Source of the DNA: Pyrenochaeta sp. MPI-SDFR-AT-0127
Taxonomy: Eukaryota > Ascomycota > Dothideomycetes > Pleosporales > Cucurbitariaceae
Direction of reading: 5' to 3'
Length of the DNA: 23,002 nucleotides
NCBI GenBank assembly: GCA_020747015.1
Contig: JAGTJM010000150.1
Span: forward strand, 1-23,002
The position numbers and the translations under genes were made by a program. Under the pieces are notes generated by a model that saw nothing but the letters and a program-made list of their open reading frames with translations, did no database searches and was not told where the DNA came from. Shown piece by piece: positions 1-9,248 of this stretch (its first letter is position 1; the number at the start of each line of letters is the position of its first letter).

Positions 1-161
1 TCCAGTGATATCCTATAACAAACGTCACGGTAGATTGTGGTCAACCTACCAACGAATGTAGCGCCACACGACACCAGGGTCAAACTTCAACTCTTTGATC
101 GTGCCATACATGCCCATTCCACGTCTCTTCTCATTCCGAAAAACAGGATTGTCCTTTTCGC

Positions 162-2963
162 TTACGCCACACCCGCAGTCGTGGCCACTTTGGGCGTCTC
201 TTTCTCTTTTTCCCTCTTCTTCTCGCCTTTCCTCCGTCTACGCTCAGGCTTATAGACCTCGTTGAAGTTGATGTTGACCGCCAACATCTTCAGCTCACCA
301 TCAGGTGAATGCACCAAATCTCCCAACAATACACTGATTCTGCTCTTGAAGTCCTCAATCAATTGACCTAGTCGTTTTTGAAGCGCAGGTAAGACGTCAT
401 CTTCGTTCGACCCTACAGCACCAATGGCTAGGAGTGGCGGAGGAAAAGGTGAGTCGGGGTCTTGCCGCAATGCAGCGCGTGGCCTAGCAAAATGGTCGGG
501 TGATGATGAACTGTGTGCATCCTTTTCAGAGATACCCCATCGGCCGGCTGCGGTGCGTGTTTCGATTTTAGCCGCGTGCTCTTGCCGGCGTGTGAACTCT
601 GCGACAGAGAACGAGTACAAACCATCGACTGCATCCTTGTAGGCGAGCATTGTCTTAAGTAATTCGTGTAGCTGTCCCGTGAAGTCGATACTTGAGCTGC
701 CAAGAAGGCCTTTTCTAGTGATGTTGTTAAGGTACTTCGCATGCGCTTCTATCATGTCGTCGAGTGTGCTTTCTGGTTTGTTCAACGCTTTCTGCAAATC
801 AATCCAGGATGACTCAATGACCTCAAAGAGGATATAATGCTGAAGCTGATTGACAAAATGGACCATTTCAGCCATTGCGCAACGTGCTTTCTTCCAGTCC
901 GCGCCGACCTTGTCAGCTACAGTGCCGAGCACGCCCCGAGCACCAGTCATGCATCGACGCCATGTCGATCCAAGAGCGAATTCGACCCTCTTGACACGCC
1001 ACAGGAAGTTGAAAACCTTGAGGTACTGTTTTGAACCGAAGGGGGTGACGATGACGTCCACTGGCGCATCGATCTTGTATTCAAGTGTGAAGACGTCCCA
1101 GCCAATCTCGCCATGCGAAAGCTCAAGCATACGCGAGTCAAGTCGACGGAGGACATCTGATGTGTCAAATTGCGCATTGGAATTACGAACAGCATGCTCG
1201 AGTTGAGCGGTGAGGGTGTGGCGGTACTGCGTGTTGGCGGGTCGGTCAAGGTTTGAAGACAAAGATTCCATGAGTACAGCAATGAAATCGCCGGCGCCGA
1301 GCAGCATATACTGCTTTAATGCCTGTAGATGATCGAATAATTTGAACTTGTTCGCCATGAGGTCGATGAGGCGCGCCATGGTTGTCTTGTAGGCATCTCC
1401 GATCGACCGCTCGAGGTTCGCAGTATCACCATACTGCAATTCCTTGGAAGCCTCCTTGGAATAGGTGTCTACCCAGGCTGCATCACCACACCCATACCGA
1501 ATGAAGTTCAGAGTCTTGCCAATCAAGAACACCTTCTTAGCAAAGTCTTCGGTGACAATGGTGGGCACCGTTTTGTCATTCAGCTTGTATTTATCTTCCC
1601 AGACACTGGTTGCGCCTCCCTTGCCTTCGTTGCCGTTTGCTTCATTGATCTCGTCTTCGCTCTGCTCCGAGACGAAGAACTCGCCATAGGGGTCAGAAAG
1701 CTCACCGTCGTACACCCATTGTCTGAGCATATCGTAGAAGGGCCGCGTGACATCGGAGAGAAGGCGCTCTGCGAAAGCCATGACGTAGGGATCGCCATGG
1801 TTCAGTGAAAATGAGTGAATGAGTGTAATCAATTCGCCCCCTTTCTTGCTCTTTGACTCCTCGACCATCAGACTCATCAGCCGAAGGCCCATTGTAGGCT
1901 CACGTATCCAGATAACACATCGCTTGAGCGTCACTCCTGCTTTGGTCACTCCCTGGTGGGCTGGTCCTTCGCTCAGCTGCGTTAGCGCTCTTCTAATTTG
2001 GCCCTCCAGTGTCGCTACTAGTCCTAGATATGCCCGCAGTTCTTTGGCCAAGGCAGAGCGAAAGCTCTGCCCGATGAGGCCTCCATCGCCCGAGTCGACA
2101 AATTCTGCTAATCCTCGATAAAGTATGGCAGGCTCAGCAAGAGTGTGGAGGAGACTTATTATAGGCACAGGCAGATTCGGAGGAAGTTTGAGTGCGGTCG
2201 GAGAAGGGAACACAAGGTTTGTAGATGATAGGCCTTGAAGTGTGAAAGGTAGGTCGCGCAAGAGTGCAGGCTCGGAGGGGACTATGTCAGCCTTCTCCTC
2301 CGCCCTGGTTTCTGCTGTCTGTGGCTTGCTCGTGTCCTGCGATCGTCGCTCCTTTCGCTTTTCTGGTTTATCCACTACTGGCGCATGGCGTGTAGATGTC
2401 TTGGGCGACCCGTCATTGACCGGTATTCGTGATAGTCCGGGCTTCGCAAAGGCGTCCCGGAATGCTGGGCTGGCGGACGTTTGACCACTCGAGCTGGCAT
2501 GTTTCGATGGTGTTGTAGGTTCGTGGGCGCGGACTTGTGCATCTCGGGTATCGGGCTGCTCCGGACCAGGCAACGGATTGTCAGAGAGCTTGAAAAGGAA
2601 GTATAACATGCGCCACTTCTGGTCCAGGACAGTTTGCGTCTCGAGGCGGGAGAGCAGGTTGTGGAGGCGGGCGCTCTTCTGGCGGTCATTCCGCGGCCCA
2701 GAGACTGAAGTATGATCAGTGAGCTGTCTGCAAGCACGATAGACTCTAGGCATACCTTTCCTGTCAATCAGGCTGGCAATATGGTTGACGTCGGGAACAA
2801 TAGCAGGATCCCCCGCCGCAGTCAGTTCCTCGATAGCGAAGTCGTACGCTTCTTCAAAGCGCTGGTTCGCGGCGTCTTCGTCATCGCTGGCATCTTCAGG
2901 CACGATGCGAACAAGCAACTCATTCAACGCGTGCTCGACGCGTTCGCGGTGAAGAGTGGCCAT
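162..2963 (-). CDS. GCP3: Gamma-tubulin complex component 3 (GCP3/Spc98/Alp6 family)
   Basis: This is a Spc97/Spc98-family subunit of the gamma-tubulin complex, which nucleates microtubules at the spindle pole body. The open frame is 933 codons. The N-terminal grip1 region starts near residue 237 (LLRDLPFTLQGLSSTNLVF). A strongly conserved GCP3-type block near residues 450-500 includes ATSVWEDKYKL, DFAKKVFLIGKTLNFIRYGC and GDAAW. The C-terminal grip2 region includes the HYILFEVIESSW segment and ends with INFNEVYKP, followed by a short basic tail rich in Arg, Lys and Glu. Residues about 135-235 form a Ser/Pro/Lys-rich linker. The start codon at 2961-2963 fits the family N-terminus. A 51-nt segment at 2705-2755 has intron signals and keeps frame, so the true protein is probably 916 aa. 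The gene diverges from the BTB gene. I am sure of the family, and GCP3 rather than GCP2 is judged from the conserved block. Confidence 0.93.
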   Translation of the reverse strand: MATLHRERVEHALNELLVRIVPEDASDDEDAANQRFEEAYDFAIEELTAAGDPAIVPDVNHIASLIDRKGMPRVYRACRQLTDHTSVSGPRNDRQKSARLHNLLSRLETQTVLDQKWRMLYFLFKLSDNPLPGPEQPDTRDAQVRAHEPTTPSKHASSSGQTSASPAFRDAFAKPGLSRIPVNDGSPKTSTRHAPVVDKPEKRKERRSQDTSKPQTAETRAEEKADIVPSEPALLRDLPFTLQGLSSTNLVFPSPTALKLPPNLPVPIISLLHTLAEPAILYRGLAEFVDSGDGGLIGQSFRSALAKELRAYLGLVATLEGQIRRALTQLSEGPAHQGVTKAGVTLKRCVIWIREPTMGLRLMSLMVEESKSKKGGELITLIHSFSLNHGDPYVMAFAERLLSDVTRPFYDMLRQWVYDGELSDPYGEFFVSEQSEDEINEANGNEGKGGATSVWEDKYKLNDKTVPTIVTEDFAKKVFLIGKTLNFIRYGCGDAAWVDTYSKEASKELQYGDTANLERSIGDAYKTTMARLIDLMANKFKLFDHLQALKQYMLLGAGDFIAVLMESLSSNLDRPANTQYRHTLTAQLEHAVRNSNAQFDTSDVLRRLDSRMLELSHGEIGWDVFTLEYKIDAPVDVIVTPFGSKQYLKVFNFLWRVKRVEFALGSTWRRCMTGARGVLGTVADKVGADWKKARCAMAEMVHFVNQLQHYILFEVIESSWIDLQKALNKPESTLDDMIEAHAKYLNNITRKGLLGSSSIDFTGQLHELLKTMLAYKDAVDGLYSFSVAEFTRRQEHAAKIETRTAAGRWGISEKDAHSSSSPDHFARPRAALRQDPDSPFPPPLLAIGAVGSNEDDVLPALQKRLGQLIEDFKSRISVLLGDLVHSPDGELKMLAVNINFNEVYKPERRRRKGEKKREKEKETPKVATTAGVA
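2705..2755 (-). other. Probable in-frame 51-nt intron in the GCP3 gene
   Basis: Read on the minus strand, this segment begins GTATGC, has CTCACTGAT as a branch-point candidate about 13 nt before the end, and closes with ACTTCAG. Its length is a multiple of three and it contains no stop, so the frame stays open whether or not it is removed. Splicing joins DRK to VSGPRN and deletes 17 residues. The other introns in this window are of similar size and signal type, which supports splicing. Confidence 0.7.
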
Positions 2964-2973
2964 GGCGACGCGT
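2927..2973. promoter_or_regulatory. Cluster of three MluI cell-cycle boxes (ACGCGT) at the GCP3 start
   Basis: ACGCGT occurs at 2927-2932, 2938-2943 and 2968-2973. The last copy lies 5-10 nt upstream of the GCP3 ATG and the first two lie in its opening codons. The motif is its own reverse complement and is the established binding core of the fungal MBF (Mbp1/Res-type) G1/S transcription factor. That these copies are functional is my inference. Confidence 0.45.
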
Positions 2974-3498
2974 TGTTTTCTCAGACACTAAATCGTGGTG
3001 TTGACCTTGGGCCATCGCGGGGTTTCGACAAGGCCCAAGCGCTATGTCCGAGATGTCCCCCAACTCTTTTTCAGAGCCTCACATCGTGGCCCTTCACGCA
3101 TCTGAATGGCAATGTCTTTTCGATCATGTTCTCTTCGGAAAACACTTCACTAAAGACAATGGTGAATACCAAGGTCTATAAATGCCCACGTAGGCAAAGG
3201 TGCAATTCGACAAGGACATATGAAGTGCTATCTGGGTACAAGGAAATCACATCTTAGTTTCTGCAAATGTGTTTAAAGGTAATCTAGTCTCACTTTGTGA
3301 CCACTGAGTCCAATTCCCCCTTTACTTACCGTCAAATACCCAAGCGTCTCCAAATTGAAGGTGAGAGGAAGGAAGCGGATGGCTCGACCAAACATCTCAA
3401 CCTTGCCCACAACTCATTCTTCGCTCGCCCGCTTACCTCTTTACTACCATTCCTTATCAAGTTCATCTATCTTCAATTCAAAGCAGTGCCCTATATAG
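2964..3498. promoter_or_regulatory. Divergent intergenic region, GCP3 / BTB gene
   Basis: This 535-bp spacer separates two divergently transcribed genes. It contains a TATAAA at 3177-3182. A pyrimidine-rich stretch at about 3400-3480 just before the BTB gene start is typical of fungal core promoters. A 181-codon frame crosses it from 2712, but that frame shows no recognisable protein and overlaps the GCP3 coding sequence, so I do not call it. No RNA gene is visible. Confidence 0.5.
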
Positions 3499-4849
3499 AT
3501 GATAATGGACCACTCCAAGCCATCCTTCGCAACCACTAGTGAGCCCGAAAAGAAAAGAATCCCATCAACGACTGAGTTCAGCAGCTCTGATATGGAAAAT
3601 CTACCGGATTGCGCCGAGGTCCAAATCAGCGTTGAATCCAATGAGGGTTCTGTCAACAACCTCAAGCCCTCGCAGTGCGTAACAAATAAAGCGCTATGCT
3701 ATCCTTGCCACTGATCCATTGATAGAATGCTCTTGCAGACCACCATAACCGTTGAGTGCGGGGCCAAGCTCAACACCAAGTTCACTATGCACGAAGAGAT
3801 GCTTCGCTGTCACAGTACTTCTTTCGATCAGTTGTGTGCCAAGGCGAAGCCTATTCGGGACCAATATACCCAATGCAAGATAACAATGGATCGTATTGCC
3901 TGTTGTATCTTTCCAGAGGTCACACATGAGCAATTTGAGGCAGCTCACTTGGAACAAAAGGTATGTCACTTGTGAGGGAGCTTCATGATCTCACAGTATT
4001 CTGCGATTCTCATGTGACGATCTGAAAACCTACCGTAAATTCGGCTGATGAAATCCTCTGACCGTTATTCAGGTAGCCCCGCTGATTGTACAAACATATG
4101 AAAAATATCCACTCTTGGAGCACCACGCTAGCGTCAAAAAGGTCATTGAAATGGCCGTAGACGATCAAATCGGCCAGAAGAGTACGAAGGTGGCGCCGTC
4201 GACTAGGGGTAACAAGAAAGATTCTCGGGACAACAACCGCGACATGAGTCTAAAGGAACGCCTGAGCTTGCTTCAATCACGAGGAGTGCGGATCGTCGCC
4301 GAATTGTTGTTTGCCAAACTTCACAAGATAACAAAATCTGAGAACATGAAAGCGGCGAGCAATCCTGTGAAAGCCGCAGCCCAGAGGCGAATCATTTTGC
4401 CTGAATTCGAGGCCACGACTGTTCAATCGTTCATACGGTGGATATATCAAGGAAGCTTGACCTACCAGAATGCGGACCAGCTCTACGCGCTGCTGAATCT
4501 GTCCAGTAATATCAGTGTCCCGTCTCTCTCCGAGCTATGCCTACAAAAGCTGCATTACGCTGCGATTGACACCATTCGACTCGCTATCGCCAACGGCGAT
4601 CGCATCCAAGCCCTTCTCGAGTTTGGTTCAGCACACACTGACAACGCCCTGAAGGTGGTCTTCACTAACGTGCTCAAGGACAAGGATCCACCAAAGAGAT
4701 TGTTGCAACTGGTCATTGACACTTTGGCGGACAATCTCGATATGGAGCTGTGGGCGCATCTCAGGAATCTGATCGGTCATGAATTGGCTCTTCAGCTAAT
4801 TGAGGTCATGATTGATCGGCAGCAGATCAAGGCTGAAGGCTCCTGTTGA
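3499..4849 (+). CDS. BTB/POZ-like protein, three exons
   Basis: My model is exons 3499-3678, 3739-3960 and 4073-4849, giving 392 aa. Intron 1 (60 nt) runs GTAACA to TTGCAG, and intron 2 (112 nt) runs GTATGT to TTCAG with a CTGAT branch candidate. The frame is continuous across both. Residues 61-92 (TTITVECG, KFTMHEEMLRCHSTSF) match the start of a fungal BTB domain. Residues about 241-295 (ILPEFEATTVQSFIRWIYQG, LYALLNLSSN, LSELCLQKL) match its second half. About 150 mostly charged residues lie between them. The N-terminal 60 residues look disordered and the C-terminal 100 are helical. Such proteins are common in ascomycetes and usually have no assigned role; some act as Cul3 adaptors. The first ATG (3499) or the in-frame ATG at 3505 could be the start. 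The family call rests on motif shape, not on a search. Confidence 0.75.
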
Positions 4850-6429
4850 TAAATATGAGATCAGAGAGCTTGATTCCGCCAAAAAGTCACTCCTTGCCGC
4901 CAGTGACGAAGCGCCAGTCAGCTCATGTTGGCAGGGTTCTCTTTCGAAAATTGATTCGCAATCTCAATAGGCCTCAGGTGACCCTTTGAAACATACCGGT
5001 GCGTCTATAGCTTCACAAGTAGACAATGATGCATTCCGTCTGGGAACTACACTACACTGACTAAGTGACGGGCATACATTGCAAGGGTTAGTGATAGGGC
5101 TCAGTGAAGGCAATTTAGTCTATCGAATTTTGCAATCTGAATCAAAAATTTGAATTCAGCTTTCTTCACGTCCATAAAGTATGCATGATTGTGTGGTACT
5201 TAATATTGTCAATTTGCGCTAGGAAAAAGCGGTAGAAACAAACCGAGTCCTCTACAGTAGCTCAACTTTGCAATATGATGGCGCAACCCAGATCGAGACT
5301 TGCGTGAAAATAAGGTCGACTTCCAATGGTTAGGCATACATGTAAATGCTTTTGGAAGAAGCTTCTACTGTTCATCTGAACTCAAATGCAGCTCTGCGTT
5401 AGTGGTTAAGCCATAGGGCTAGTCCGCGGCGAAGAAGACCTCTGCAGCACGATTGTAGCGAGGCTGATACCTATAAAGTTCCATCGAATGATCAAGCTCT
5501 ATGCCTGAAGTACCAACATAACATACGCCAGAAGCAGCCAGAGAATCTATTCCACAGCGCGATTCCTTACGCTTGGAGTATATGTATGGGTAGCACAATT
5601 GCTGGTGGCTCAAACAAGCATCACGATAGGTGTTGTGACAGGGCACAAGACCCCAGATTGACTCATGTGAATCATAGCCTCCTCGGACATAACGGCTGCC
5701 TGCATATAGCCACACAACGACCGGTCCTGGGTGACACGGCGCGCCGACATGACGCCCGTTGACAGCCTCAGATCGGCAAAGTACCGAAACGTCAAAACGT
5801 TTACGGAACAAATGCAGTACCTTGAAATCTCTGCTCGCTTTGGTGCTACGGGTTGTTGCAGAAGCGCACAGAAGACTCAACCCACATTGCCTTCTGTGTC
5901 CCTTGCGTGTAACAAGCCAGGCCCACCAGACCCGGATACCTGGTAGAGGTAGAATAGCGTGCTCACACACGCAAGCCTTTGGAGGCCGTTAAACGCTCAC
6001 CCGTTGTTGCCGTTGGTGGATGTGGAAACACCAAACATGCATACGGAGCTGTGGAGCTGACGTACTCGAGGGCATGTACCAGTGCCTACGATACTAGCCA
6101 TGGGAGCATTTGGAGACTTCTCGAAACCAGCCACTCTACCTCTCCCTGGCACCATTCACAAATGGACCCCATCTTTGACTTACAACCACCTCATACCCCC
6201 TTCGGGAAGGTCTTGGAAACACATCAGTTCCCTGAACGCTGGCTAGCAACCGTGGCGTTCCTTGCAGCACCTCTTGGGACACGAATGTATCTAGTAGCTG
6301 CATCTGCAGAATTGATACGCCCCGCATCTGAACATGCAGCGTGTACAACAGGCGTCTAGGTCCGAGCTTGGCCATCATTCACAACGCCTCGGCGACACTC
6401 CGCGTGGTAGCCCTCAAGGGCAAAGACCA

Positions 6430-6518
6430 ATAACAACATGGCCGATGCTGCCAAGGATCTTGGAATGGGCTCATCTCAGCAAGCTCGGCTGCGTATCATA
6501 ACAACATGGAGTGCTGCC
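6430..6518. repeat. Imperfect direct repeat of about 22 bp
   Basis: ATAACAACATGG is present at 6430-6441 and 6498-6509. Each copy is followed within 2-4 bases by TGCTGCC (6446-6452 and 6512-6518). The copies are 68 bp apart and differ by a short indel. The role is unknown. Confidence 0.5.
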
Positions 6519-6623
6519 CATTGATACTCCAATACACACTCCTGTTGATGGGAAGCTCGCCTTGGCTGCGACATGAAGTATCACCAAAGATCTAGTCTCT
6601 TGTCCTGAGCACGCTTGACCAGG

Positions 6624-6740
6624 TGACTCACTGACGCCCTTTCACGTGCAGGTGGCGGTATGCATGCCTTTGTGGAGACAGTGGCTCCTTCTCTGCACTG
6701 CAGGCCGTCTGTCGTGCCTTCCCAGAATGCATTCCACGTG
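6624..6740. promoter_or_regulatory. Candidate bZIP and bHLH sites upstream of the TmpA-like gene
   Basis: TGACTCA (AP-1/Gcn4 type) lies at 6624-6630. CACGTG E-boxes lie at 6643-6648 and 6735-6740, the second in the context CACGTGGGA, which resembles the high-affinity Pho4-type site. They are 345-460 bp before the start codon. The sites are seen in the sequence and their function is inferred. Confidence 0.3.
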
Positions 6741-7084
6741 GGAAATGTCAAACCGCTCCTCCCCAATCTGGCATGCCGACAATCCGGCGCACCATGGCTG
6801 AGGCAAGAGCTATCATGTCGACTCGTTCTTGTGTCCCCTCTCATTTCGTCACTTTCACTATCGCCTGCTCTCCTTGCTGCCCCCCTCTACCGGCAGTTTG
6901 AACTAACTACCCTCAACCAATTTCTGAGATGGTGCCTTCTTTGTCCAAGTTCTCACTCTGCAACCGACCTCATCAACGATAAAAGCTATTCGATTACCCG
7001 GTTCAACTTGCACAACCCTTCCAGCACCGTTCCTTCCATCGACTCATCACGTCTCACAAGGTCATACAGCCATCAGCAAGTGGA

Positions 7085-8818
7085 ATGAACGGCTCGACAA
7101 GAAGCCGCTGCCAGTACGAGCATTGGTGGAGGAGGAAGAAGCTGGTGACAAGTCATGAGCACCAAAAACAGTTGGCACAATGTACTGTTTCGCTGCCGCT
7201 CCTAGTTGTCCCTCCTGCTTTGGACTTTGATCCGCATCAGTTTCCACGACCCCCATCTTACGAAGAAGTGATAGACCTTGAGAAGGCGCTCCAGATCCAC
7301 CCCAAGCAATCTGCAACCAATAATGGAGCAACTCACCACACTCCTACGAGCTCCTCAAACCATCTTCTCGAGGGCCTCTGTAGCACCCAAGAAACCGCTC
7401 TCGATTCAACTAGAAGAAGCGTACGAACTGCCCGCCGTTGGCGTTTCACCATCTTCACTGTCTACCGGCGCCTCTTCACGCTCGTCTTTCTCCTTAACTT
7501 CATTGGCATCTTCGTCATACTCCGACAAAGCTCCAACGACACAAAAAAAGGTATCAACCTCGACACCCTCGCTACACTCGCATCATCAAACTTCCTCGTT
7601 GCAATTCTCGTACGACAGGACTTCCTCATCAACCTCCTTTTTCGAGCTGCGTGGCTGGTCCCGTGGTATGTGCCGTTGAAGATTAGGGCGATAGTGGCAA
7701 GAGTATATTGCTATGGGGGTATTCATAGTGGTGCCGCGCTCGCGGGGACACTGTGGTGGGCAGTGTTCACTGGTCTTTTGAGTTTCAAGTTCTTGAAAGA
7801 GCGTTCACCAACATTTCCCATCGTTGTCATTACATGGATGGCGTTACTCCTCTTATTTATGATCGTATTGCTTGCCCTTCCATTGATGAGAGCAAAGTAT
7901 CACGACACATTTGAGATGACGCATCGTTTCCTGGGCTGGACCTCTATCTTACTGTTCTGGGCTCAGCTTTTCCTCCTTGCCATCCATGAACGGAAGGCAT
8001 CAACGTTTTCTGGGACTATAGAAAAGCAACTCCTTACCAACCCAACATTTTGGAATTTGACAGCCATTACCTTGCTTATTATTTACCCCTGGACTCGGCT
8101 CCGGCAATGGACGTTTATTGCAAGTCCACTGTCTTCGCACGCTCTCCAACTTACGTTACCAAACAAATTGCACAAATTCTCATGTCTCAGCATATCTTCT
8201 ACACCATTACAAGAATGGCACCCTTTTGCAACATTCCCATTGACAAAGTCAGAAGATTCAGGGGCGAGTATGGTTATCTCAGATGCGGGAAACTGGACGA
8301 AGCGCATCATCCAGGATGCTGAAATGCGAAACACGACCCATAGAGCCACGACACAAAGCCGAACAGATAAGGCGAAAGGCTCCAGCGGAAAGAAAGAAGG
8401 GGAAGTCACGATGCGTTTCTGGGTGAAATCTCACCCAACAGCCGGCGTTCTTTCCCTCTCCTGTCTTTTTCCTCGTGTTCTCATCGTAACGACGGGATCC
8501 GGCATCGGTCCCTCTCTGTCCTCTCTTCTCGACCGCCCGGCCAACCAATTCGCACGACTGATATGGTCAACACGCGCCCCTCGCTCGACCTACGGCTCCA
8601 ACCTCCTGGGCCTTGTGCACCATGCAGATCCTGACGCACTCATCATCGACACGAGCCAAATGGGCCGTCCAAACCTTTTAGTGGTTGCTTGGAGAATGTG
8701 CAGAGAAGTGAAGGCCGAGGCGGTGTTTGTATTGAGTAATGAGATAGTTACTAGGGCTGTGGTAGGGGGGTTGGAGAGCAGAGGGGTGAGGGCGTTCGGG
8801 CCGATATGGGACTCGTAG
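7085..8818 (+). CDS. tmpA: TmpA-like membrane flavoprotein (ferric-reductase-like topology)
   Basis: This 577-aa single-exon protein resembles the family of Aspergillus nidulans TmpA, a plasma-membrane flavoprotein that influences conidiation signalling. After a hydrophilic N-terminus there are about six hydrophobic segments: residues 122-146, 165-195, 210-235, 244-266, 283-300 and 322-336. Candidate haem-ligand positions are H214 (GGIHSG) and H280 (THRFLGW). EWHPFATFPL at about 377-386 is a typical FAD-binding motif, VLIVTTGSGIGPSLSSLL is the nucleotide-binding glycine loop, and the protein ends RGVRAFGPIWDS. A PPSY motif lies at residues 56-59. The first 50 residues look atypical, and another frame across 7063-7160 has a plausible acidic sequence, so the N-terminus could be wrong or preceded by an intron. 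An AATAAA follows 12 nt after the stop. No NRPS-like partner gene is in the window. Confidence 0.85.
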   Translation: MNGSTRSRCQYEHWWRRKKLVTSHEHQKQLAQCTVSLPLLVVPPALDFDPHQFPRPPSYEEVIDLEKALQIHPKQSATNNGATHHTPTSSSNHLLEGLCSTQETALDSTRRSVRTARRWRFTIFTVYRRLFTLVFLLNFIGIFVILRQSSNDTKKGINLDTLATLASSNFLVAILVRQDFLINLLFRAAWLVPWYVPLKIRAIVARVYCYGGIHSGAALAGTLWWAVFTGLLSFKFLKERSPTFPIVVITWMALLLLFMIVLLALPLMRAKYHDTFEMTHRFLGWTSILLFWAQLFLLAIHERKASTFSGTIEKQLLTNPTFWNLTAITLLIIYPWTRLRQWTFIASPLSSHALQLTLPNKLHKFSCLSISSTPLQEWHPFATFPLTKSEDSGASMVISDAGNWTKRIIQDAEMRNTTHRATTQSRTDKAKGSSGKKEGEVTMRFWVKSHPTAGVLSLSCLFPRVLIVTTGSGIGPSLSSLLDRPANQFARLIWSTRAPRSTYGSNLLGLVHHADPDALIIDTSQMGRPNLLVVAWRMCREVKAEAVFVLSNEIVTRAVVGGLESRGVRAFGPIWDS

Positions 8819-9248
8819 TGCAAATGCCTAATAAAGCAAGGAGTGTTGTGATCGCTGCACGAACGACTAGGGGAAATATGGCGGTTCGTTTTGCGGTATA
8901 TCGTTCGCTTTGTACGGAAACATGATACCTAATGCGGCGCACATGTATTTGATTTAGGATTTCATTCATATTGTTTTTGGACCTCCTCGCATGTCGCTCA
9001 CACAACCGTGATATGATACAGATACAGACGACGCCTCTGCCACGGAAACGCTGCGAGGTGAAAATAGTGATAATAAGACAAATAACCAACCTGCCAACCC
9101 GAGAAGGAGCGAGGGTTCATGAAGAAAGAAACCAAGTTGGAGAGAAACCATTGCGCCATCGCTAATGTTGCTTGTACCGAAAGGCATTTCCTTCGTTTTT
9201 TTTTTCATCCAGAACACCGTAAACCACTATGCTTCAAGCTACGCGACC
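8819..9248. other. Convergent 3' intergenic region
   Basis: This 430-bp spacer lies between the tail-to-tail TmpA-like and Ups1-like genes. It contains an AATAAA near the left end and a run of ten T at 9196-9205, which on the minus strand is an A-tract beyond the Ups1-like stop. I see no gene in it. Confidence 0.5.
8830..8835 (+). terminator. AATAAA polyadenylation-type signal after the TmpA-like gene
   Basis: A canonical AATAAA begins 12 nt after the TAG of the upstream gene, a plausible position for directing 3'-end cleavage a little downstream. Fungal signals are degenerate, so this is suggestive only. Confidence 0.4.

Larger units (their letters stand above)
4850..7084. other. Long region with no convincing gene
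   Basis: This 2.2-kb stretch separates the BTB gene from the TmpA-like gene. The first 550 bases are AT-richer. The longest open frames (minus 5419-5970, plus 5979-6359) begin at GTG and TTG, lack a useful ATG, and encode Cys/Trp/His-rich or featureless sequence typical of chance frames. The last 250 bases are pyrimidine-rich and probably form the promoter and 5' leader of the TmpA-like gene. I found no tRNA with both A and B boxes, no terminal repeats and no transposase remnant. Confidence 0.5.

Noticed and set aside
2712..3257. 181-codon plus-strand frame across the GCP3 start and promoter
   Set aside because: It is antisense to GCP3 over its first part, its second part is promoter-like, and no protein motif is seen.
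5397..5450. tRNA-like D-arm sequence (GCGTTAGTGGTTAAGCC)
   Set aside because: It resembles an A box, but no GTTCRANNC-type B box follows at tRNA spacing and no acceptor stem can be formed.
5419..5970. 183-codon minus-strand open frame in the long intergenic region
   Set aside because: It opens with GTG, has no ATG until near its end, is unusually rich in Cys, Trp and His, and shows no motif. A frame of this length is roughly expected by chance in 23 kb.
5979..6359. 126-codon plus-strand frame
   Set aside because: It starts at TTG, has no recognisable domain, and reads like translated non-coding DNA.
4850..7084. Decayed transposon or RIP-mutated repeat
   Set aside because: No terminal repeats, target duplication, transposase remnant or strong AT/TpA-rich signature could be seen; only a short direct repeat is present.
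7278..7679. 133-codon Ser-rich frame overlapping the TmpA-like gene
   Set aside because: The other frame here encodes the first membrane segments with clear family similarity. The Ser/Thr richness is what a shifted reading of that sequence gives.
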